Source of the DNA: Paraescarpia echinospica
Taxonomy: Eukaryota; Annelida; Polychaeta; Sabellida; Siboglinidae
Direction of reading: 5' to 3'
NCBI GenBank assembly: GCA_020002185.1
Contig: CM034541.1
Coordinates: 53,032,553-53,096,552 of the forward strand
Length of the DNA stretch: 64,000 bases
The first letter of the stretch is position 1, and the number at the start of each line of letters is the position of its first letter. The notes below the pieces were generated by a model. It did no database searches, was not told the DNA's origin, and worked only from the letters and a program-made list of their open reading frames with translations. The translations under genes and the position numbers were made by a program. This document shows, one piece after another, positions 48,526 through 61,440 of this stretch.

Positions 48526-48897
48526 ATACACGAACAAACACACATATACACACTCATACAACTGAACAGATGTATTGCTGCACATACAACCATACACACT
48601 AATATTCACACAGGCACAGTGTACACATGCGTACATAAACACTTGCGCATACGCATCATTATATTTGCAACAATAAAATTGTAATAGCATATTCGAGGTG
48701 TTTAAATACCGTGGCTCGTTTGTATTATACATTCCCAGCCAGGCAGCTCTGTTCGGCTTGGCACACACAAGGATCGCTACACTCTTCCATGATTAATGTG
48801 TGTCAACTTGAACTCAGTTTGCAACACAGCCTGTCACAGTTTTAATGTGTCCCAAACAACTGACTAACCTTTCGGAAATTGCGCGAACATATTAATG

Positions 48898-50145
48898 GCG
48901 AATGACTGTTGTCTGCATCTCTCGCCGGTTGTGTTGCGGTGTGGGTGCTTTCATTGTTACTTCTATACTACATCCCATATCCTGAAGTGAACGACCATTG
49001 TCTACATCTCTCGCCGGTTGTGTTGCGGTGCGGATGCTTTCATTGTTACTTCTATACTACATCCCATATCCTGAAGTGAACGATCATTGTCTGCATCTCT
49101 CGCCGGTTGTGTTGCGGTGTGGATGCTTTCATTGTTACTTCTATACTACATCCCATATCCTGAAATGAACGACCATTATCTGCATCTCTCGCCGGTTGTG
49201 TTGCGGTGTGGATGCTTTCATTGTTACGTCTATACTATATCCCATATCCTGAAATGAACGACCATTGTCTACATTTCTCGATGGTTGTGTTGCGGTGTGG
49301 ATGCTTTCATTGTTACTTCTATACTACATCCCATATCCTGAAGTGAACGACCATTGTCTACATCTCTCGACGGTTGTGTTGCGGTGTGGATGCTTTCATT
49401 GTTACTTCTATACTACATCCCATATCCTGAAGTGAACGACCATTGTCTACATCTCTCGACGGTTGTGTTGCGGTGTGGATGCTTTCATTGTTACTTGTAG
49501 GCTACATCCCATATCCTGAAGTGAACGACCATTGTCTACATCTCTCGACAGTTGTGTTGCGGTGTGGATGCTTTCATTGTTACTTCTATACTACATCCCA
49601 TATCCTGAAGTGAACGACCATTGTCTACATCTCTCGACAGTTGTGTTGCGGTGTGGATGCTTTCATTGTTACTTCTATACTACATCCCATATCCTGAAGT
49701 GAACGACCATTGTCTACATCTCTCGACGGTTGTGTTGCGGTGTGGATGCTTTCATTGTTACTTCTATACTACATCCCATATCCTGAAATGAACGACCATT
49801 GTCTACATCTCTCGACGGTTGTGTTGCGGTGTGGATGCTTTCATTGTTACTTGTAGGCTACATCCCATATCCTGAAATGAACGACCATTGTCTACATCTC
49901 TCGACGGTTGTGTTGCGGTGTGGATGCTTTCATTGTTACTTGTAGGCTACATCCCATATCCTGAAATGAACGACCATTGTCTACATCTCTCGACGGTTGT
50001 GTTGCGGTGTGGATGCTTTCATTGTTACTTCTATACTACATCCCATATCCTCAAATGAACGACCATTGTCTACATCTCTCGATGGTTGTATTGTGGTGTG
50101 GATGCTTTCATTGTTACTTCTATACTACATCACATGTCCTGAATT
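48898..50145. repeat. 89-bp minisatellite, about 14 units
   Basis: The unit has GTTGTGTTGCGGTGTGGATG, TTTCATTGTTACTTCTATAC and CATCCCATATCCTGAA, with GCCGG/GACGG and TACTAC/GGCTAC variants. Spacing between units is 89 bp. It begins ~120 bp right of the end of the duplicated segment. The two overlapping plus-strand frames near 50000 are accidental. Confidence 0.9.
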
Positions 50146-50545
50146 GCGTGACGAACGACGCAAGCATTGTGCAATTTTAGATTGTCCGCTTCACCACTTA
50201 ACTCAGCTTCGAGGGTTTGGATAGTTTTAATTGCAGACAAAACCAGTACTCAAACAAATTACAGCACGACACAAAGGAACACCAGCTGTAATTATATTAG
50301 GCGCTGGCAAAAAGGCGCAATATTTTAAATGCGACGGCTTGTTTAAAAACCATACTTGTTGTTTCCAATAATGTTCTCTTCATGATTGATTCATTGTCGT
50401 TCATTTATTTTTTTGGTATACAAAAAAGAGGTTGGGCCTACCATATTGGCCGATAACAGTACACAACATGTTTGCATGGGCAATTAATTGAAACAAATTG
50501 CTTTGTTTTATACCCGTCGTCAGTGTTTTTATTATGTTGTGGTAT

Positions 50546-50586
<41 letters not shown>

Positions 50587-50959
50587 GTGGGAACGTTGAA
50601 CAACTGTATCTCCTCCGAGACCCTGATAGCATAGATAGCGGTACCACTATTAATGTTTCTTCTTAAGAAAAGGTGTCATTGCCCGCAGTAGAGCAATCAC
50701 GCTTGAGTCCTGCGGCCAGTGGAAACACAACATATGATCTGGTGTTTTTACAAACAATGCATACGACGAGCTATGCAACATGATTTATTTAATTATCTGT
50801 GTGATCAAATCTCACTTCGCATCCTCCCTTTGCTAACAACACGGCCAACAACAATATCAGCCACCAGCCACCGATCTTCATGCAAGCAACCCTCGGGGAT
50901 GAGGGATGTTATCCTGATGGCGACGACCACCTGTTGCACACTACAGGTGACCCCGTCGA
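50146..50959. other. Spacer with (AT)n tract at 50547-50582
   Basis: No gene is recognised. An AT dinucleotide run of about 18 units interrupts it. Confidence 0.5.
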
Positions 50960-52105
50960 ACAGTCAGCGAGTGAGAAACTCCTTGACTTTCAATGTTTAC
51001 ATTAAAAGGGTCTCAACTTTGTGCATTTGAACTCACGCAGTCGTCTGCCGAAACTTGACGATTTTAAAAGTTCTCGCAGCCAACACTAAAGTGGCGGTGA
51101 TCGGCATCACCGAGTCTTAGTTAGATTCGTCGGTCACAGACTCGGCAATCGAAATTACTTTCTAATACTAAACCATTATATGTATATGTTTGGTATGACC
51201 CAGCTCATTAACACGTCTACAAGGATTACCAGTGCAACTTCCACCATCTTAGGCCTCATCGTTGTCTCAGACCCTGTTAAAAAACACAGTGTGGTGTATT
51301 AGATGTTGGCATAAGTGACCATCAATTAAATATAGTACACGCAAATGGAAGAAAAGTCCTGTTAATCAACACAACGGTGTGACATTAAGATCGCTCAGAA
51401 ACTGCAATAAGGTCACTTGTGAAGCAAAACTGCAAGAGATGGACTGGCTGGGTGTATTAGCTATTAACTCGGTGCACGAGGCTTTTTATGTTTTTAAATC
51501 TAAGTTGATAGCCGTCATTGATAGTATTGCCCCCTTGAAGTATGTCCGTATTAAACAGCGTACACCCTCATGGATGACCGGGGATATATTGGATCTCATT
51601 CATGAAAGAGATCAGACGTTTGCCAAATTCAAAAATACCAAAGACCATAGTTGGCATGGCAAATACATTTATCTTCGAAATCAGGTCCTATATATAAAAA
51701 TAAACAGGCCAAATCATATTTCATTCTAAACAAGGCTGATGAATTTTATATAACAAACAAAGAAATTGTGGCAAATGCTAAAAAGCCTCGGAACTTCGTT
51801 AGGAAGCAAATGACTTAATATCGACAGTAACATTTGTTTTTATAAAGAAAAGGTGTCTGAGTACTTTGATATTTTTTACTAACATAGCCTCAACACTGGT
51901 TGACGAACTTCCACGAAGTAATGGAAAATGTGGGTGGCAACACGTCCAAGGATATTACAGATCATTGGGTGTCACCAGTAAAAGTTTCAGTTTTAGTGAA
52001 GTCACCGAAAACGAAGTATTAGGGATCCTGAACAACATAAGCTCGAGCAAGTGTTTAGATTAACTGTCACCCAGATTTATAAAGGACGGTGCTAAGTTCA
52101 TTGCA
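50960..52105 (+). mobile_element. CR1-type LINE, 5' part of a split copy
   Basis: Endonuclease start (LPKLDDF, TKVAVIGITES near 51080), TRIT...SDPVK and ISDHQL (~51310) follow in order after an internal deletion. The EN-RT linker (51379-51729, SIAPLKYVRIKQRTPSWMTGDILDLI) and VTENEVLGILNNISSSKCLD come next. The reading breaks at ~52105 and resumes at ~54095. Confidence 0.7.
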
Positions 52106-52159
52106 AATGCAACGCAGCGGTATCGGAGATCCTTTTCAGAGCGCCTAACGCCCGTCACA

Positions 52160-52880
52160 GCGTTGAGACAGCGATTTTGTGTATCCAAGTAAACTTGTTA
52201 AGATCTCTGGATGTTCGTAAGTATGCAGTCTTCTTCTTCAGTTCAGCATATCTCTGCGAGACGTAGCTGCCCGGATAATCCCACGATACGCTGCTCTGTC
52301 TGCCGTTCGTCTCCCTGCTCTCACGATGTCGTCTTTCTTCCAACCAGTCGCTGATATCCTGCTCCCATCTTCTCCTTAGTCTTCCCCTCCCTCTCTTTCC
52401 CTCCACTTTGCCTTCTAGGACTGTTTTCTCTAAGGAATTATGTCTTTTGATGTGGCCAAAATAACTCAGTTTTAGTCCTTTTATTCTATTCACTAATTGG
52501 CAGTTGTATTTGTCTAATTTTTAAAGGATCTCTGCATTGGTTGTTCTTGTTATCCATGGCACTCTTAGGACTTTTCTGTAACATTTCATCTCAAACGCTT
52601 CTATTCTTCTCATGTCTTCTTTGTTCAATGTCCATGTTTCGCTCCCGTATAGAGCTGTTGGGAAAACGCAGGTTTTAAAAATTCTTATCTTTGTTGGTAT
52701 GTTTTGTCCTTTCCATACATTTTTCAGATTATTTAGTTTCTGCGTTGCTATGGCTATTCTCCTTCTGATCTCTGATGATGTCTTGCCGTCTCCTTGTAGT
52801 CTTGCTCCAAGGTAGTCGTAGTGGTTCACATTTTCAACATGTTCCCCGTTGATTGCAATTTCTGTTTTTTCAGTAAACAG
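52160..52880 (-). mobile_element. RTE/Proto2-like LINE 3' fragment
   Basis: Minus-strand frames read DYLGARLQGDGKTSSEIRRR, TALYGSETWTLNKEDMRRIE and AFEMKCYRKVLRVPWITR. KLSYFGHIKRHNSLEKTVLEG and a KRGRGRLRRRWEQDISDW end follow. This is the conserved C-terminus of RTE-type endonuclease-reverse transcriptases. A frame break lies near 52500. It is inserted between the halves of the CR1 copy. Confidence 0.7.
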
Positions 52881-52884
52881 TACT

Positions 52885-53900
52885 AGTTTTATTTGATCTC
52901 AGCGCTGCGTTCGACACGACATGACATTCCTGTCGCTGAATTAGACCGAATCGGCGTGCGAGGCGACCCACTTTGTTGACTCGCCTCTTACCTTGCCGAT
53001 CGAACACAGAGCGTCAGTGTTGGCGGTCATCTTTCTTGCGACAGCCGACTACGAAATGAAGTTCCACAGAGCAGAGTTTTGGGCCATCTGTTATTTTCTA
53101 TATACTGTGCTTGTCATTCCGCTGTATTCGCAAAGCACGGTGTCCGCTACATTGTCTACGCCGACGACACCCAACTCTACGTCGATTTTCCGCGAAATGA
53201 TTCTGCTTCCGCCGCCGACTAGATATCCCGTTGTGTGACTGACGTGAAAGCATGACTGGCGTCGCGCTACCTGCTCATGAACGACGCGAAGACAGAGGCG
53301 ATACTATTTGCAGCACCAAACAAACGTGTTCCACAGCCAACGCCTCTTCCCATCGACATCTGCGGTAGCAACGTCAGCACTTCCACCAACAAACGTGACC
53401 TAGGAGTACATCTCGACTCCACGATATCGGTGGCCATACTTGTCGGACTGCCTACGCCCAACTACGTGGTATAGCGTGGATACGATCACATCTCCCGTTT
53501 ACAGAGTTGTTCATGCGGTAGTCACATCGCGATCGACTTCGGAAAACCCGGCCCTGTACGACATTACCAGAATCTTGATGCACCGACTAGAGATGGTCCA
53601 GCGATCAGCTGTGCGTGTATTCCTCTGCTTACGTTGGCGTGACCAACACAGCATGACGGTGGCATCACGAGAGCTGCATTTGTTACCTGTGGCGCAGCGA
53701 ATTCAGTTTGTTAACCTGGTGCACGGCGCTGAGCATGCTAACACTCCACAGTACCTTGCTGACCGTGTATCTGTTCATGTTCCCTGTCGCACTCTTCGCT
53801 AGGCCGACCAGTGTATCGTAGTTAATCCTAGAGTTAACATGGAACGGTTCGGCCGACGCGTTTTCTAGAGCTAAGAAGCCAACGTGACTCTGGACTTTTT
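52885..53900 (+). mobile_element. L2/CR1-type LINE RT fragment
   Basis: In shifting frames it reads FDLSAAFDT (~52895), a VLGHLLFSIY box, YADDTQLYVDF (~53160), LLMNDAKTEAIL and KRDLGVHLDS. QRSAVRVF, ELHLLPVAQRIQFVNL and TPQYLADRV follow near 53600-53770. It covers RT palm to C-terminus, with stops, and is part of the nested insert. Confidence 0.7.
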
Positions 53901-54094
53901 AGGAGAGACCTTTAATCGGGCTTTTTGTAATTTATTTTCTTTTTAAATACATACATATATTGTTTAATGTTAAATATAGCCTACATAATAAACGAAATTA
54001 TAACGACTTACGTAATGTTTTTATTTGTAAACACTCCCGAGTCTGCTTTGAAAAGATATGCGGTGTCCACATAAATTTTATTTCATTTGAATTG

Positions 54095-55085
54095 TGTGCG
54101 TCTCCTTTGACGCATATTAAAAAAATTTCTTTGTCGACCGGCAAAATTCCAGACAATATTAAATCAGCAAAGGTGATGTATAATTACAAAAAGAATAGTA
54201 AACTGGAAGCCGGTAACTACAGGCCGTTCTCGATTCTCAATGCAATCTCGAAATAATTTGCGAGAATCATCTGTCAACCGCTGGACGAGTACATCCAAGC
54301 ACATCAGTTCCTATATGAGCATCAATCTGGTTTTAGATCCTCCTGTTCTGTCGACACATATTTGATACATATCATAGACTTCCTAACACAGGAACAGGAT
54401 AAAGGCAACTATATAGGTATGGTACTTCTTGACCTTTAAAAGGTTGTTGACACCGTAACCATCAGATCCTGCAACTATAGGACTTCACAAATCTGCTTTA
54501 GTCTGGTCTCAGTCATAATTATATGAACGTCAGCAATCAGTGGACATTGTTGGTACTTGATCTAAGCCGGCGACTGTAACGTGTGGTGTCAACAAGGGTC
54601 AATTCTTGGACCTTTACTCTTTTTAAAATATATAAATGATATTTCCTCGGCTGTTCAATATAAACTTCTTTTATAGTTAGAGTTAAATCAGTCATTAACT
54701 GTAGGAGCGTCTCAGAAGATACTTAATAAATCAAATGCCAAGTTAAAGTTATTGTAGAGGCAAACAAGAAATGTCAATATGAAAACAAAATAAATTGTTC
54801 ACCCCTGCCTTAATGTCATTTTGATTATGCCTGTTCATCGTGGTTCTCCGGTTTAACTAAGAAATATAAATCTAGGCTACAGGGTACACAGAACAAGGAA
54901 CTCCGGTTCCTTCTTAATGCACCAGGATCAACGGAGTTTAGACTGGTTATTCCTGTTTCAGTCATATGTATATGAACGTCAGCAATCAGTTGACATTGGT
55001 GGTGCTTTACATAAGCCGGCGACTGCAACGTGTGGTGTCCAACAATGGTCAATTATTGGACCCTTACTCTTTTTAACATTTATAC
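54095..55085 (+). mobile_element. CR1-type LINE, 3' part of the split copy
   Basis: SPLTHIKKISLSTGKIPDN, NYRPFSILNAISK, HQFLYEHQSGFRSS and LGPLLF continue the element broken at 52105. A ~105-bp piece with GAACGTCAGCAATCAGT is present twice (~54524-54630 and ~54972-55080). Between them is CACSSWFSGL-like thumb sequence. Heavily decayed. Confidence 0.6.
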
Positions 55086-55924
55086 TATTATTATTATCCC
55101 AAGCCTACTTGGCTACTAGCCTACTACAAACCAAGCTCAGAGGCGCTAGGTATATGCCATAGCGTCGTACTGTTAGCTGATACTAGCCTATAGGGTCTAT
55201 AGAGTATAGTAAACAGGACCCATCCAGGCCGCCATTGCCATTGGCTATGACTAAAAGGTAAACTCTCAAATACATTTAGTATAAGCAACATTAATATGTA
55301 TACTCATACGCCTAAATATACGTGACATAGCTCAATAATTCGAAATTACTAACCGGTCTGAAAGAACTTTTGCGAACGCTGCATCTCATATGTTGACGTT
55401 GTGACTGACCCCACGCCACGGCACGGACGACGGCCCACGGCCACAGCCCACATGCACTGTCGCCAACTCCTTAATCATGTTTATTTAGTTTCGGTCCATA
55501 GTCTTTCCCAAATAGAAATACACCTTTATGCGTGGGTACTGTCTTTGTCTGTCTAATTTAGCCCATTTTGCCGTGTCGTTGGCATATGTTCGTGGACGTC
55601 CACTCATTGCCTAAACTCGGAATTCCATAACATCAACAGCGCCAATGGGTGGGGTCAAAGGTCAATATCGCCCATCATTCGTGATCACGAGAAGACAAGA
55701 ACGCGATTCTACGCAAAGATCAATGTCCATACTCAGGTAAAATCGAAGCAAAAAACCGGTTTTTACCAAAAACGAAAGAGTTCGCAGTTTTTCAATTAAT
55801 TTAAAAAAACGAACTAACACGTATGCAGAAACGAACTAGGATATCATTGGGAAGTACTTGATGCCTGTTTTTTGTGTGAAATTACTAAGAAACGCGAACA
55901 ACAAAGCAATCGAATTGGTTGAGT
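55086..55924. other. No gene recognised
   Basis: AT-rich sequence with scattered short ORFs and no repeat or motif that I could identify. Confidence 0.4.
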
Positions 55925-57345
55925 ACCTTTAATGTGGCGTAGGTGGAATGCGCGCACACTAACGGTTTGTGACACCTGTTTGTTTATGTTCAGGTGTCTG
56001 TCCACGTAAACGCCGAGATTCGGGACACATCGTGAAGCTGCAATCGTACAGTCACCAACACGTATTATGCTGCTATCCACAAGTGCAGCGGCCGACTTGG
56101 GCACCAATGGAATGTACTCGGTCGCGCTTTCATTCATGCACATGTAATTCCGCGCCATCCAATGTTTTATGTCATCTACGCATGCTTCCATTCGATGTAA
56201 AACAGCAGCGTAAGCGGTTGTACTGAGATCAAAGTGGGAGTAGAGTTGTAAGTCATCAGCGTAGTGGTAGCAAAGGCCATGTTTTCTGATGATATCGCCA
56301 ATTGGTTGCGCATACAACGAGAAGAGCAGTGGACCTAGGACGGAGCTTTGCGGGACACATGACGTCAGAGGAGTTTTTACCCGAAAATGTGTCACAAATT
56401 ACGACGCGCTGAGAACGTCCCTGCAAGTTCGATACCACTCAGTCTAATTCTTTGTCAACAAAGCCGTAGCGCAATCGTAGTCGTCGAGTTATGATAGCAT
56501 GGTTAATTGTCTCAAAAGCTGCACTAAAATCGATGAGAACCAGTTGTGTGCCTTATTTGTTGTCCATGGCTGATTTCATGGCATTGATAATGTATAGTAA
56601 AGGCGTTTCCGTCGAATGGTGTTTTCGATACGCCGATTGCTAGCAGTCATTCATTCCCTGATCAGAGACGTGTATGGATATTCTAAGCTCCACTATTTTC
56701 TCAACTACTCTAAACAAATGTGTGAGATTACTCACGAGACGATAGTTATTCAAGACGTCTTTGTTAAGCGATGGCTCTTCTTCAACAAAGGACGTACAAT
56801 AGCCTGCTTAAGCAATGTAGGCATGATCGCATCTTCAGAAATGAGAGAAGCATTCGTGATCAGTGTTAGCATGTACACAAGATTGGTGACAGTGTCTTTC
56901 AGCTGGTTGGCACTTGGCAGGTAGAGGATCTAGCAAGCAAGTTTTGTTCGTGGTAGCAACATTTTTTGTGATTTATTCGGCTGTTGTAGGATGGAAGACA
57001 TGTATAGGATCTGCGAAACATTGCTTTTCATCACATGTAGCCAGATCAGCTGATGTGCAAATATGTAAGCTAGACAAAAAAATCATCGATACTGTCACTA
57101 AAGAAATGCGAAAATAGTTCGCATCCTTCCACAGCCGAGCTGAATTCCGGATGTAGCTGAGAATTGTGACCACCAAGAGATCTCACCAGACGAAACATAG
57201 TGTTGTTGTTAGCGTTTTCTAAACGATCTTGGAAATATTATGTTTTTCTCTCCAGTATCAATGCATTGCATTCACCACATGACGTGACATACAACTGGCG
57301 ATGAATTTTAACTTTGGATTTCTACGTCCTCCATATCAACATGGG
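55925..57345 (-). mobile_element. L2-like LINE fragment including RT palm
   Basis: The frame 55844-56395 has [35 protein letters not shown] and [17 protein letters not shown]. Upstream on the minus strand there are decayed matches to the EN-RT linker (NANNNTMFRLVRSL). It is the same family as 12884-15770 and supplies the palm that those copies have lost. Confidence 0.7.
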
Positions 57346-58535
57346 TTTCTAAAAGCGAGGTCATGCTTAACAAATATGTTATGTTTTATGGAAGATAATC
57401 ACTAGGTGGGTAGAATAGTAGATATCATCTACTTAGATTTTCAAAAAGCTTTCGACAAAGTGCCACATCAAAGATTACTGTTTAAATTAAAGGCCCATGG
57501 CAAAGGAAATAGTATAATTAATTGGATAGAAAAATGGCTGATTGACAGAAGACAACTGGTAATTGTTGATGGGGAGGCTTCAAACTGGAAATCAGTTTTG
57601 AGTGGGGTACCACAGGGATCAGTACTGGGACCTATATTATTATTATTATAAATATATATATATACAAAATGTTTAGAACGATTAAAGGTAAAGGAGATAG
57701 ACGTATTTTACAAGATGATCTTAACTGGTTGATCAAATGGTCTGAAAAGTGGCAAATGTTGTTCAATTTTTGGAAATGTAAACGGAGATGGAGAATATAC
57801 AATGGGTGTACTGTACTAAGTACTACTGTAAAAGAAAAGTACTTAGGGTTAACCATTAGTGCTGATATGAAGGTTTCAGAGCAGTGCGGAATTGCAGCTT
57901 CAAAGGACAAATCAAATCCTTGCATTAATTAGGCGAAATACAGCGTATAAGGAAAAAGAACTAATAATACCGCTGTTCACAAAAATGTTAAGCCTCATTT
58001 AGAATATTGTATACAAGCGTGGAGGCCATACCGCAAGAAGGGCATAGATATGCTAGAAAGAGTACATAGGAGAGCGACTAAAACGAAACCAAAACTTAGG
58101 GATCTTAGTTATGAAAAACGCCTAAAAAATGTGGTTTAACAACATTAGAGACCAAGAGATTGAGAGGAGATCAGATAGAAATATTGAAAATATTCAATGG
58201 TTAGGAAAATATTGATACAAATATTTTTTTCTCAGTTAAGAAAGATAGAAAGACTAGAGGACATGAAGTTACATTAGTAAAGGAGCAGTGTAGATTATAT
58301 ATAAGAAAGTTCTTATTTTCACAAAGGACTCTAAATTAATGGAACAGATTATCTGCCGATTGTGTGAGTGCTAGTTGAGAGAATATGTTTAAAAATTAAA
58401 TCGACACATACCTCAGAAGAGCGGGATATACATAGATAAAAAGGTTTGACTCTCGATAAGCCAAAGGGCTTCCTTTTCCACCTGCCATCTAGAGTTAATT
58501 ATCTAGGTGGCCATCTTGTTAAATCTTGTTAATCA
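57346..58535 (+). mobile_element. CR1/jockey-type LINE 3' half
   Basis: QHGFLKARSCLTN, IIYLDFQKAFDKVPH and WKSVLSGVPQGSVLGPILL are followed by a jump that removes the FADD region. KYLGLTIS, HLEYCIQAWRPY and KLRDLSYEKRL then lead to the UTR and two ATCTTGTTAA repeats at the end. The same family lies on the minus strand at 9615-11055 and 37918-39430. Confidence 0.75.
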
Positions 58536-59844
58536 CAGCTGCCACGCCTCAAGAGTAGAAGTCAATATAAAAGTCGATAAAAACTGAAGATCCACGGCAC
58601 GATCGATTCCCAAATGTCCCGCATATATTCCTTGGCTATTCACAGTTCAGTATATAGAAACACGAACACTTTATAAAATTCAAAACAGTGAAGTTTTGAC
58701 TACTTTACACTCTGAATCCCGGGAGCAGCCACACTGCAGCGCATCAACCGTAGTATGTGATCGATAGAAGCCCACGTAGAAAATTAAAGTGATGCCATTT
58801 ATTGTAATTATTATTACCATTTGGATGTACATATCATTTGAAAGGTCCGCCAAGTTCTCCGCGGTGCTACAGTTCAGTATTTCCGTTTCAAAACACAACG
58901 TGCATAACAATTGACTTACATTTTATAGAGTGTTCTGTCATTGGATAGTTGTTATATTAAACAGTGTCAGACAATAAATACGTATTCCCAACAAAATACT
59001 CTAACAGGAGCTAAGACTAAACACCATCCAGTGCATGCGTCACCAAAATAAATGCATTCGCAGCAACCGATCCTTTTATCTTTCTTGACCAACTCATCGG
59101 TTTCTGTTTCGGTAAAGCAGATAAGAAGCGAAACAAACGACACAGACAAAGAAAAAGCACCTATGTGTCTCCCAGCACTGCAGTTAGTCGCCCTGATGCT
59201 CTCGCAAATTTCAGGCGATAGCGCCACGGATTTTGAAGTCGTTTTCAATCAGTGATCGTTGATGTCTGGCATAGTACGTTGCTGGCATCTCTAAGCAAGT
59301 GGCCTCGTTTCCGTTGGCCGCACACCCAGGACAGCGTCAGCGCTCACGGCTATGACCCGCGGAAGGCGGGGACGCGCTAGATAGCGGAGTCGGTGGCGTC
59401 GTCAGTGGGCGCTGGTGGTGCCGTAAACCTGTAGCGAAGGTGAATGGCCTCGATTCGGGTTTCACTGTACGTGGTGTGGTCGTGAGCTGTGTATACCTAT
59501 GTAAGGATGTAAGTTCAGTGTCTGGCGAACAGTGTAGAACATTGCTGTGGTGTGTGACTACACACTGCATATGTGAATAAGAATCCAACAAAGTCGCATA
59601 TTAATTACTGTTTTATCATATATGCGGCCACACACAGTAGCGGGTTCACGTACTCCTTTCATTCGTTCACAGATGTCTGTTCACGCAGGTTGCATATAAT
59701 TCCCTGCGGCTGTGTTGACCTGCTTTGCCTACAAGGCAACCTGTTTGCGCCTTGCCGTATGAGCGAGCCGAAAATCAGTAACGTTGTGTAGAGTCAATAA
59801 ATTTTTAAAAAAGCTAAAATTGAGATTATTGTATTGCAAAACAT
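58536..59844. other. No gene recognised
   Basis: Several short frames without known motifs. An AATAAA lies near 59797 after a short frame ending at 59791, but no exon structure is convincing. Confidence 0.4.
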
Positions 59845-59852
59845 GTACATTT

Positions 59853-60779
<927 letters not shown>

Positions 60780-61440
60780 ATGGGGTTGAGCCCCCAATAT
60801 TTTTGGTGGAGGTCAGGAGATAGGATTAGCCTCCCAATATTTAGGGAAGTAGTGTGCATTTTCGGGTGGAATGTTTTGGTTGTGGGCTGGAAATAGGTTA
60901 TTAGCCCCCAATTTTTAGACAAGGGTGCATTCTGGTGTGTAATTTGTTGTTTTGAAGAGCTTGAAGATGGGGTTGTGCCGAGCCTTAAGCGGGAGCCAAT
61001 CGAGGTTTTTTGGAAGCGTGAATATGTTTTTGCGAACCTCAGGGGGTGTCAATTGAAGTGTTTTGAGAGCCTGGATGTGTTTTGACAAGCCGCAAGGTGG
61101 GTGCAAATCGAGGTTTTTGGAGAGCCTGAAGGTGGGTTTTCACGAACCTCATGGGGATGGATTGGCCACACGCTCCGGAAACCAGCGTCAAGAATCACCA
61201 GACTTGGAATCCCCAAGGAAAGTGAAAAAGAGGCCGGCCAAAGAACACTTGGCGAAGGGACCTCCAGATAGACACCAAGCAGATGGGCTACACAGAGAAA
61301 CAGCTGGAGAGAAGTGCCCAGGACAGAGGAGTTTGTTGTTGCCTCATGTGCCGGGAGGGACAATGGGCTTAAGTAAGTAAGTAAGTAAGTCATGGGGGTG
61401 CAATTGGAGGTTTCTGGTGAGCTTCAAAAATGTTGAAAGT
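60780..61440. repeat. Degenerate ~65-75 bp tandem repeats
   Basis: Two related families occur. TTGAGCCCCCAATATTT-type units lie at ~60785-60930. Units with AATCGAGGTTTTTGGAGAGCC and CGAACCTCATGGGG lie at ~60950-61150. One unit resumes at 61391, after an RTE insertion. Confidence 0.65.
61157..61390 (+). mobile_element. 5'-truncated RTE-type LINE tail with target-site duplication
   Basis: It reads IGHTLRKPASRITRLGIPK, RTLGEGTSR, TEEFVVASCAGRDNGLK and ends in (AAGT)5, the usual RTE C-terminus and tail. TCATGGGG flanks it at 61149-61156 and 61390-61397, with the ambiguity of one T. One in-frame TAG lies near 61270. Confidence 0.75.
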
